NCBI RefSeq assembly: GCF_025742995.1
Contig: NZ_JAOVQM010000003.1
Location: forward strand, 1 to 64,000
Reading direction: 5' to 3'
DNA: 64,000 bases
DNA from: Paracholeplasma manati
GTDB taxonomy: Bacteria > Bacillota_I > Bacilli_A > Acholeplasmatales > UBA5453
The notes beneath the pieces are model-generated. The model was not told where the DNA came from. It ran no database searches and was given only the letters and a program-made list of their open reading frames with translations. The position numbers and the translations under genes were made by a program. Below, piece by piece: positions 1-6,617 of the stretch; the stretch's first letter is position 1; every line of letters begins with the position of its first letter.

Positions 1-2
1 AT

Positions 3-1241
3 CTTAATCCAAATCAACATCAGTTTCTATTATCATTGATGCGTGCTTCAAGAAGTCTCTATAATCAAGCACTTTATAATGTGAGACAACATTTTATCAA
101 AACCAATGGGTATTTATCCTATAACGAAAACTATCAATTACTGAAAGATAGTGAACATTATCGTTACTTAAGTACGACTCAAGGTCAAATGGTTATTCGT
201 AAGGTCGATGAAGCGATGAAAGGATTCTTTGGATCTTTGAAGTCTAAGGTTAAACAAACCATTAGACTACCTAGATACTTAAAGAAAGATACCTATTATC
301 CACTTTATGACCGAATGGTCTATAAACCTGATGATAAAGTCTATACCTTACCTAGAAGTAACTTCATTAAGAAAGTTTCGAAAGAACTAGAAAAGGATTC
401 AAAACAGATTCATAAGCACACAATCGAATTAAACCATTTAAGTGATTTATCTCTAGACATCCAAACACCAGAATGTATCCAAACCAAAACAATCAAAGAA
501 ATCACCATCAAGTCCTACTATGATGGAAAGTACATCGAAGTGGTTTATGTCTATCTAGATGAAACTCCTAAAATAGAAACCAAAGATTATACAGAAACTA
601 TGGGGATTGATTTTGGGTATAACAACCTAGCGTTTTGTTCAGTCACGAATAATAAGCACTTATTGTTAGATGGGAAACGATTAAAGAGTATGAATCAGTT
701 TTATCATAAAAGAATCGCTAAGCTTGCGAGTATTAGACCCAATCAAAACATTCTAACCAAACAAATGATTCGTCTAATGGATAAACGTAACCATCAAATG
801 GATTATGGAATCTATAAAGCAGCTAAACTCATTATCCATCACGCAATAGAAAACAAAGTAAAACAGATTATCATTGGTTATAACGATACCTTCAAAGATG
901 AAAGACTATCAGATACCTATAATCAATGGACCAAAAGTATACCAATCGCGAGACTTAGAGATCGAATCATCTATCTAGCAGAACAGCTAGGTATTGAAAC
1001 CAAAGTAATCAATGAAGCGTACACGTCAAAAGCTTCATATCTAGACCAAGAAGAATTCGTGAATGGTGATTTCTCTGGAGTAAGAATCAAAAGAGGTTTA
1101 TATAAGAGTCAAAAAGGCACTTTGATCAACGCGGACCAAAATGCCTCATTAAATATGATTCGAAAAGGTAATCCCGATGCCATATGGATAGGGAATAAAG
1201 GTGTGAACACACCTAAGCGTACATACCTATTTGGTATATAG
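3..1241 (+). CDS. tnpB: TnpB-type RNA-guided nuclease (IS200/IS605 OrfB family), 5' end outside window
   Basis: The frame is open from position 3, upstream of the first possible start (TTG at 36), and the extra residues LNPNQHQFLLSLMRASRSLY fit the helical N-terminus of TnpB. The true start therefore lies before this window. RuvC-like motifs are visible. Counting from the TTG, they are GIDFGYNNLA with Asp192, a probable second-motif Glu289 in YNDTFKDER, and INADQNAS with Asp367. The usual CxxC...CxxC zinc finger between motifs II and III is missing and is replaced by TSKASYLDQEEF...RIKRGLY, as in a known zinc-less subgroup of IS605 OrfB proteins. TnpB proteins cleave DNA guided by an RNA copied from the element's right end. 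No tnpA is visible, so mobility in its own right is unproven. It could be an intact element continuing to the left or a domesticated copy. Confidence 0.9.
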   Translation, partial: LNPNQHQFLLSLMRASRSLYNQALYNVRQHFIKTNGYLSYNENYQLLKDSEHYRYLSTTQGQMVIRKVDEAMKGFFGSLKSKVKQTIRLPRYLKKDTYYPLYDRMVYKPDDKVYTLPRSNFIKKVSKELEKDSKQIHKHTIELNHLSDLSLDIQTPECIQTKTIKEITIKSYYDGKYIEVVYVYLDETPKIETKDYTETMGIDFGYNNLAFCSVTNNKHLLLDGKRLKSMNQFYHKRIAKLASIRPNQNILTKQMIRLMDKRNHQMDYGIYKAAKLIIHHAIENKVKQIIIGYNDTFKDERLSDTYNQWTKSIPIARLRDRIIYLAEQLGIETKVINEAYTSKASYLDQEEFVNGDFSGVRIKRGLYKSQKGTLINADQNASLNMIRKGNPDAIWIGNKGVNTPKRTYLFGI

Positions 1242-1325
1242 TCGCTTTAAATAAGACGAGTTAAATCGTTAAGAGGTATATATCATAAGTCATTCTGTAA
1301 AGGGTGATTTATCACCTCTTTGTTC
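1150..1325 (+). ncRNA. candidate guide (omega) RNA at the tnpB 3' end
   Basis: In characterised IS605 elements the TnpB guide RNA overlaps the 3' end of tnpB and the right element end. Here the tnpB tail and the following bases, with the GGTGAT-TT-ATCACC hairpin at 1303-1316, occupy that place. This call is by position and family knowledge only. No sequence match was made and the limits are approximate. Confidence 0.3.
1299..1321 (+). terminator. hairpin at the tnpB right end
   Basis: AAAG-GGTGAT-TT-ATCACC-T-CTTT forms a stem of ten pairs with one bulged T, followed by TTGTTCTTTTA. It may be a terminator of tnpB or guide RNA, or the subterminal hairpin recognised during IS605 transposition. 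Confidence 0.4.
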
Positions 1326-1372
1326 TTTTAGATACGTAACAAACCACCAATTGACAAAAGGTAACATATTAG

Positions 1373-1401
1373 AAGACATAAAAGCATATTTTTAGTATAA
1401 T
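1373..1401 (+). promoter_or_regulatory. promoter of the glycosidase lipoprotein gene
   Basis: AAGACA at 1373-1378, a 17-base spacer and TATAAT at 1396-1401 lie 19 bases before the start codon at 1421. Confidence 0.5.
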
Positions 1402-1420
1402 CTTTACAAGAGGTTTTCTT

Positions 1421-3511
1421 ATGAAAAAACTATGGCTTTATCTTACAACCCTCACATTGATGACCATTTTGGGTTCTATATTGGTGGGGTGTACACAACC
1501 CAAACTATCCAATACAGTAGATGGACTTACCACGTCGGCACGTATTCACGACGGGGATTTTTACATATATAATGGAAACAAGATGGAAAAATCGTTCATC
1601 AAAGGTGTCAATATTGGGGCAACCAAACCCGGTTATTTTCCTGGTGAACTCGCAATCACAAAATTAGAATACATCCGATGGTTTTTTCAAATCTCTGAAA
1701 TGAACGCGAACACGATTCGCGTATACACCACCATGACCCCAGCCTTTTATGACGCATTGTTCGAATTCAACGAACGCAGTCGAAAGAAACTCTATGTGAT
1801 GCATGGCTTATGGCTCAATGAAGATAAGATTAAAGCAATTCATGATCCTTACGCTGAGGATGAACATCTTTTACAAGAGTTCATCTCGGATGGTCAAAAT
1901 TTGGTCGATATCTTTCATGGCAATAAAACGTTAGACCCTAGACCAGGCTTCGCCAGTGGGACGTATACATACGACATATCAAAATACATCATTGGTTGGG
2001 TACTAGGCGTAGAGTGGGACTCCACATTCGTTCATAATACCAATCAATTACACCCAACCATCAATCATTTTGAAGGACAATTTTTATATACAGAAAACGC
2101 ATCCCCATTTGAAGCGTTTCTTGCGAAAGCAGGGGATGCGATCTTATCATATGAAGCAGAACACTATCAAACCACCAGACCGTTATCCTATACCAATTGG
2201 TTAACCACAGACCCATTGACTCATCCCAATGAACCTGATCCTAAAGAAGATTTGGCAAGTGTCGATGTAGAACACATCAAAACCATGAAAAAAGCCTTTG
2301 CAGGTCAGTTCGCTTCTTATCATGTGTATCCGTATTACCCAGAGTTTATGAATTTTTCAACCGATTTGATTGATGCTTATGACCCAATCAATACCTACCG
2401 TGCTTATTTAGATCAACTGAATGCTTATCACACAATGCCCGTGTTGGTTGCAGAATTTGGTGTACCTGCATCGCGTGGTAAAGCCCATGATGCGAGATAT
2501 TCTAGATTTAATCAAGGTCAACACACGGAAAAAGAACAAGGTGAAATGCTGGTATCGATGATTAAAGACATCCACGATGCCGGTAGTATAGGCGCACTCA
2601 TCTTTGCGTGGCAAGATGAGTGGTTCAAACGCACTTGGAATACGATGGATTTTGACCTGGAGTGGCAACGTCCATTTTGGAGTAACGTTGAAACCAATGA
2701 ACAGATGTTTGGACTTTTATCCTTTGAACCGGGCGAAACCCTCAAAATCAAACTCGATGGCAGTATTGCTGATTGGGAAGATGTACCATATGTTCAAATG
2801 GATGATTTACACTTAAAAGCAACCCAAGATGAACGTTATATCTATCTTTTGGTAGAACTCAACGGTCATGTAAATGAACCCATTTATATTGGTATTGATA
2901 CCATTCCTAATCAAGGGAACTTGAGTTATCCTTCGAAGCAAATCACATTCAATCGTGATGCAGACTTCTTAATTACCATAGATGAAACCTCAAGAATCGA
3001 AGTAGACCCTTATTATGACGCATTCAGTCATTTATATGGGGATGTATTAGATATGATTGATAAGCCACTTGGGATGTATACCATCAACAGTGGATTATTT
3101 ACTGGGATGTATCATGCGTTATCGAAAGAACTACACATCCCTGGCACCAATGAAGTAATTCCATTTTCAAAATATGAAGCGGGTTTATTTAAAGAGGGCA
3201 TATCTGATCCATCTGACCCAAATTACAATTCATTAGCGGATTATTATCAAACCAACGATTATATCGAAATCCGTATCCCATATTTATTACTCAATATCAT
3301 GGACCCTTCAACCAAAACCAGAATGGCTAACTTTAAAGGCGATAATGTCTTTGTAGGTGAACCGTTTGACCATATTTATATCGGAGCAAGCACAGGTAAT
3401 GACTTAATGTCACTAGCACCATATACTTGGGATAATTGGGGACTACCAACGTATCATGAACGATTGAAGCAGTCATATTATATTGTACAAGATACATTTC
3501 GAATATACTAA
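1421..3511 (+). CDS. lipoprotein glycoside hydrolase (clan GH-A-like TIM barrel)
   Basis: A 696-residue surface lipoprotein. The signal peptide ends in the lipobox LVGC (lipidated Cys24). The following domain resembles (beta/alpha)8 retaining glycosidases. VLGVEW carries a candidate acid/base Glu198 and PVLVAEFGVP a candidate nucleophile Glu345, at the strand-4 and strand-7 spacing expected for clan GH-A, with the aromatic stretch YHVYPYYPEF before the second. The C-terminal ~250 residues look like a beta-rich carbohydrate-binding or accessory domain (SIADWEDVPYVQ, YIYLLVELNG). The Shine-Dalgarno AAGAGG precedes the ATG. It is a single gene, not in an operon. Substrate cannot be told from sequence. 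The glycan is probably external, given the lipid anchor. Confidence 0.75.
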   Translation: MKKLWLYLTTLTLMTILGSILVGCTQPKLSNTVDGLTTSARIHDGDFYIYNGNKMEKSFIKGVNIGATKPGYFPGELAITKLEYIRWFFQISEMNANTIRVYTTMTPAFYDALFEFNERSRKKLYVMHGLWLNEDKIKAIHDPYAEDEHLLQEFISDGQNLVDIFHGNKTLDPRPGFASGTYTYDISKYIIGWVLGVEWDSTFVHNTNQLHPTINHFEGQFLYTENASPFEAFLAKAGDAILSYEAEHYQTTRPLSYTNWLTTDPLTHPNEPDPKEDLASVDVEHIKTMKKAFAGQFASYHVYPYYPEFMNFSTDLIDAYDPINTYRAYLDQLNAYHTMPVLVAEFGVPASRGKAHDARYSRFNQGQHTEKEQGEMLVSMIKDIHDAGSIGALIFAWQDEWFKRTWNTMDFDLEWQRPFWSNVETNEQMFGLLSFEPGETLKIKLDGSIADWEDVPYVQMDDLHLKATQDERYIYLLVELNGHVNEPIYIGIDTIPNQGNLSYPSKQITFNRDADFLITIDETSRIEVDPYYDAFSHLYGDVLDMIDKPLGMYTINSGLFTGMYHALSKELHIPGTNEVIPFSKYEAGLFKEGISDPSDPNYNSLADYYQTNDYIEIRIPYLLLNIMDPSTKTRMANFKGDNVFVGEPFDHIYIGASTGNDLMSLAPYTWDNWGLPTYHERLKQSYYIVQDTFRIY

Positions 3512-3616
3512 CTACAGCAAATATGAATAGACTACCCTTAAGCGTGGATAAAATTCTACGATTAAGAGGTTACCGTTTTATCTACTTTCTAGTACACTCA
3601 CATTGGAGGTGCTATC

Positions 3617-4762
3617 ATGGATGTTAAGAAAACAGGCACATTATTAAAGTCACTAAGATTATCAAAAGGGTATACTCAACAACAAGTAGCAGACGTGTTA
3701 CTGGTTAGTCCAAAAACCATATCAAAATGGGAAAATGGTGATGGACTTCCAGACATCTCAATTATTACAGCAGTAGCAGATTTGTATGAAGTCAGTGTAG
3801 ACACTTTACTCAGAGGTAAAATAACAGAAGAGACGACGATTCAACCTGCAAAGACGCATCGAATTAATCAAATGCTTGCGTACAAACTTTTTAGCAAGCT
3901 GATGTTATTTTTCTATATATCATTGGGTATAAATTTGTTCGGTATCATTTTAGGTGTTATTTTGTACGGTTCCATGTTCTATTTATCCATTGTTATTGTG
4001 AGTTTATTCTTTATCATCAGCATTATTACATTTGTTTTGGGATATGTCCACTATCAAAATATGCGAGAAATGAGCGATGATGACAATATAAACTGTGCAT
4101 ACGATCTAAATAAAACAAAAGTTCGTAGATTAATTTGGTGGATCGTACTAATTGATACAATTATCTTTTATGCACTTCTGATTGGATTCGTTTCATGGAG
4201 CAATATGTTCATATTTCAATTTCTACAGGGATTCATCATTGAAGGACCGATTTTGTTAATACTATTTGTTTATAGTTCTAGAATTCTCTCGAAAACACTC
4301 AATGAACAAACTCTAGCATGGAATAAATTTTTAAGGACATCATTATTCTTTCTAATTTTGCTGATAATATTTTGTGGATTTCAATCCAGTTTTAAGTATT
4401 CAGAAATAATCGATGGAGAACTTTATAATACCATTATGGACGGGAATCTAAATTATTATCTAATGATATTTTTCTATCCGAATTTTTACATCTTTAGAGG
4501 GGTAGCTTTATTGTTTTTAATACTATCAGGCTTATTCGTTTTCCATTTTAACAAGAAAAATAAGAATAAGTTAGCATATATCCTACTATTGATAATAAGT
4601 TTACCAATAGGATATTTTGTGAGTGCTGATTTAAACCATTTAGCAAGAATAACACTACATTACAATGATGTAATGATTAGTTATCAGTTCATTTACTATG
4701 TAGTTATATTCTTTATAGTAAGTAGTAAACTCAATAAAATGGTTGATAATCAAACAATTTAA
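3617..4762 (+). CDS. XRE-family regulator with polytopic membrane domain
   Basis: 381 residues. Residues 1-65 form a Cro/C1-type helix-turn-helix (GYTQQQVADVLLVSPKTISKWE is the recognition region). After a linker there are roughly seven hydrophobic helices (about 90-375: LFGIILGVILYGSMFYLSIV, FFLILLIIFCGF, YYVVIFFIVSS). This architecture, a DNA-binding head fused to a membrane sensor, suggests response to an envelope or lipid signal. It starts 13 bases after a GGAGG at 3604-3608. A strong terminator follows, so it is monocistronic. It is the first gene of the A+T-rich accessory stretch and could regulate itself or that stretch. Its ligand and targets are unknown. Confidence 0.8.
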   Translation: MDVKKTGTLLKSLRLSKGYTQQQVADVLLVSPKTISKWENGDGLPDISIITAVADLYEVSVDTLLRGKITEETTIQPAKTHRINQMLAYKLFSKLMLFFYISLGINLFGIILGVILYGSMFYLSIVIVSLFFIISIITFVLGYVHYQNMREMSDDDNINCAYDLNKTKVRRLIWWIVLIDTIIFYALLIGFVSWSNMFIFQFLQGFIIEGPILLILFVYSSRILSKTLNEQTLAWNKFLRTSLFFLILLIIFCGFQSSFKYSEIIDGELYNTIMDGNLNYYLMIFFYPNFYIFRGVALLFLILSGLFVFHFNKKNKNKLAYILLLIISLPIGYFVSADLNHLARITLHYNDVMISYQFIYYVVIFFIVSSKLNKMVDNQTI

Positions 4763-4769
4763 TGAAAAT

Positions 4770-4812
4770 AACCTGTATTTTTTTGGCCAATCCATAGAAA
4801 TACAGGTTTTTC
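4770..4812 (+). terminator. rho-independent terminator after the XRE regulator
   Basis: AACCTGTATTT (4770-4780) pairs perfectly with AAATACAGGTT (4798-4808) across a 17-base loop, followed by a T-rich run. Confidence 0.75.
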
Positions 4813-4866
4813 TTTGAATTTATGTATATTGATTAAATGTCGTAACGCATTTATTACAAAAAAAGG

Positions 4867-4872
4867 TATAAT
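4867..4872 (+). promoter_or_regulatory. probable -10 box of the HIT-HNH-wHTH operon
   Basis: TATAAT 37 bases before the HIT start codon, with no convincing -35. It is the only good -10 in the gap after the upstream terminator. Confidence 0.4.
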
Positions 4873-4908
4873 CTAAGTAATAGTTAATTAGTTTGGAGGT
4901 TAACGTAC

Positions 4909-5274
4909 ATGTGTATTTTTTGTGAACGAAAAGACAAGAAGATCATTTTTGAAAACGAGTATATTTACGTCATATATGATGGATTTCCAGTTAATCCTGG
5001 ACATACACTCATCATTACAAAAAGACATATCTCAAACTACTTCGAATTATCTAAATCAGAAAAAGAAGCCATTGATGAAGCATTAATCATTATGAAATCG
5101 AAATTGGATAATGAATTTCATCCAGATGGTTATAATATCGGAATCAACAACGGTTTAGCAGCAGGCCAAACCATCATGCATCTACATGTCCATTTAATCC
5201 CTAGATATCAAGGTGATATGGAGAATCCACGTGGAGGAGTACGAGGTGTCATTCCTCAGAAGCAGGTTTATTAA
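4909..5274 (+). CDS. HIT-family nucleotide hydrolase/transferase
   Basis: 121 residues, near the usual size of single-domain HIT (HINT/Fhit-like) proteins. It carries the catalytic His-triad signature HLHVHLIPRY near residue 100 and the family N-terminus CIFCERKDKK. HIT enzymes hydrolyse nucleoside phosphoramidates or dinucleoside polyphosphates. The start follows TTTGGAGG. Its stop overlaps the start of the HNH gene (TAATG), so the two are translationally coupled. This suggests a joint role with a nuclease, possibly nucleotide-signal turnover, rather than plain housekeeping. A housekeeping protein that happens to lead the operon is the alternative. Confidence 0.88.
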   Translation: MCIFCERKDKKIIFENEYIYVIYDGFPVNPGHTLIITKRHISNYFELSKSEKEAIDEALIIMKSKLDNEFHPDGYNIGINNGLAAGQTIMHLHVHLIPRYQGDMENPRGGVRGVIPQKQVY

Positions 5275-6233
5275 TGGATAGCTACATTAAAAAATGGTTT
5301 GATATCTTAAATGGAATGTCTAATGACAATACGTATAAATTAGCTTGGGGCAGGGCTATCATCGAATGCATTTCAACCAATCAAGGTAGTGAAGTTGGTG
5401 CTAATTACCGAATCCATTTTGATGAGATTGCGAGAAATATGATGAAGTACTATTGGAATCAAACTTTCTTTTTCGGATTGAAACAAAGTGCTAGTCATGA
5501 GTATCCGCCAGTGGTTTTACAATTAACAAATGATTTGATTAATCACTATAAAAATATAGAATCAAATATACCTGTATGGTTCGATAAAGCGATTCATAAA
5601 ATTGATGATAAAATTGTTGAACACACGATAAGAAGCATTTCAACCGTATTAACTCAAAATGTGTCATGGCGTTTTATGAATATAGACCATGGTGTAATTT
5701 CAGTATATGACCTCAATATAAAAAATAGATACATTGAAATCGGATTAGAAGATTCAAAATTACTCATTTCATATAGCGAAGTTTTAACACAGTTGTTTAA
5801 TTATAAATGGGCTCAATTACTGGAAAAATACAATACACAACCACGTATTGTTTCGAAAGTAAAAGGCTCATCAGACAATAAGTTGAAACGCAATAATTTA
5901 GCCAAATACAAAGATATTTTAATGATGCTTTACAAAGATGATATTCGAGATTTTTATACCGATGAAATTATCAGTACAGATGACATATCCATTGATCACT
6001 TTATTCCATGGTCTTATATGTATTCAGATGATTTATGGAATTTGGTTATTACATCGAAATCCAATAATAGTTCAAAATCCAATCGTCCTCCGAAGGATGA
6101 CTATATCGCGAAACTTGAGGAAAGAAACAAGCAATTGTTAGAGGTCATACAAGATCCGAAGCAAATAGAAGAATTGATGGAATCATTGGAGCATCACTAT
6201 GTTACTAAGTTCTATCAATCATTGATATCATAA
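5274..6233 (+). CDS. HNH endonuclease, candidate restriction nuclease
   Basis: 319 residues. The C-terminal third contains an HNH (beta-beta-alpha-metal) motif: SIDHFIPWSY with Asp241-His242, DLWNLV with Asn256, then SKSNNSSKSNRPP, the N and K-rich end of the motif seen in predicted restriction HNH proteins. The N-terminal ~200 residues have no motif I recognise and are probably the specificity or partner-binding part. The ATG overlaps the HIT stop by one base (TAATG). The winged-helix gene follows after 14 bases behind AAGGAG. The operon order suggests a split restriction module in which a separate small protein reads the DNA. No methyltransferase is adjacent. Confidence 0.82.
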   Translation: MDSYIKKWFDILNGMSNDNTYKLAWGRAIIECISTNQGSEVGANYRIHFDEIARNMMKYYWNQTFFFGLKQSASHEYPPVVLQLTNDLINHYKNIESNIPVWFDKAIHKIDDKIVEHTIRSISTVLTQNVSWRFMNIDHGVISVYDLNIKNRYIEIGLEDSKLLISYSEVLTQLFNYKWAQLLEKYNTQPRIVSKVKGSSDNKLKRNNLAKYKDILMMLYKDDIRDFYTDEIISTDDISIDHFIPWSYMYSDDLWNLVITSKSNNSSKSNRPPKDDYIAKLEERNKQLLEVIQDPKQIEELMESLEHHYVTKFYQSLIS

Positions 6234-6247
6234 GGAGTGATTTGAAT

Positions 6248-6472
6248 ATGAAAGACTTAAAAGGTTGGAATTTACTTGTTTATGACGTAATAGTGAAAAA
6301 TTTTGGTTATAGAGTATTTTCTCTAAACGATATTTATCAATTTGAAGACTATTTTAAACTATATTATCCGAACAACCATTTTATTCAAGACAAAATACGG
6401 CAAATACTCCAGGTCCTGAGAGATAAAGGAATGTTGGAGTTTGTTAATGAAGGTCATTATAAGTTAATATAA
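6248..6472 (+). CDS. stand-alone DpnI-type winged-helix (G6mATC reader) protein
   Basis: 74 residues. The sequence matches, along its whole length, the C-terminal winged-helix domain of restriction enzyme DpnI (Dam-replacing family). Conserved landmarks, as I recall the DpnI sequence, are GW at the start, F(S/T)LxDxYxFE in the middle, then NNHxIxxKIRQxLQxLRDK and the final EF...G.YK. In DpnI this domain binds methylated GATC independently of the nuclease domain. Here it stands alone with no nuclease attached. An upstream in-frame TTG at 6242 would add two residues, but AAGGAG at 6232-6237 is better spaced for the ATG. It is co-transcribed with the HNH gene just before it. Likely roles are targeting subunit of the HNH enzyme, or a methylation-sensing repressor. 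Confidence 0.8.
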   Translation: MKDLKGWNLLVYDVIVKNFGYRVFSLNDIYQFEDYFKLYYPNNHFIQDKIRQILQVLRDKGMLEFVNEGHYKLI

Positions 6473-6516
6473 TCAAATCTACTATTCAAGATATGATTTA
6501 ATTGGATATTAAAGTG

Positions 6517-6541
6517 AATCATGCAATCGCATGATTTTTTT
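6517..6541 (+). terminator. terminator of the HIT-HNH-wHTH operon
   Basis: AATCATGC-AATC-GCATGATT, a perfect 8-bp stem, followed by TTTTT. Confidence 0.85.
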
Positions 6542-6556
6542 ACTTTAATAGTGATC

Positions 6557-6585
6557 TTGACATATATATTAAATCGTGATCTAAT
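6557..6585 (+). promoter_or_regulatory. promoter of the AIPR gene with flanking GTGATCT repeats
   Basis: TTGACA (6557-6562), 17-base spacer, TCTAAT (6580-6585): a near-consensus promoter 33 bases before the start. GTGATCT occurs directly repeated at 6551-6557 and 6576-6582, 25 bases apart, touching the -35 and -10 boxes respectively. Each copy contains a GATC. Confidence 0.65.
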
Positions 6586-6617
6586 TAAATTATAGAACAT
6601 AATATGTGAGGTTGCAT

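Larger units (their letters stand above)
1..1330 (+). mobile_element. IS200/IS605-like element, right-hand part
   Basis: The tnpB reading frame plus about 90 bases downstream, ending near a hairpin at 1299-1321, make a plausible right half of an IS605-family element. The left end, and any tnpA, lie outside the window. The exact right boundary cannot be fixed from sequence alone because these elements make no inverted terminal repeats or target duplications. Confidence 0.45.

Noticed and set aside
3547-3582. GATAAAA...TTTTATC as a firm operator
   Set aside because: A 7-base A/T-rich pair with a 22-base gap is easily found by chance here; kept only as a remark in the regulator finding.
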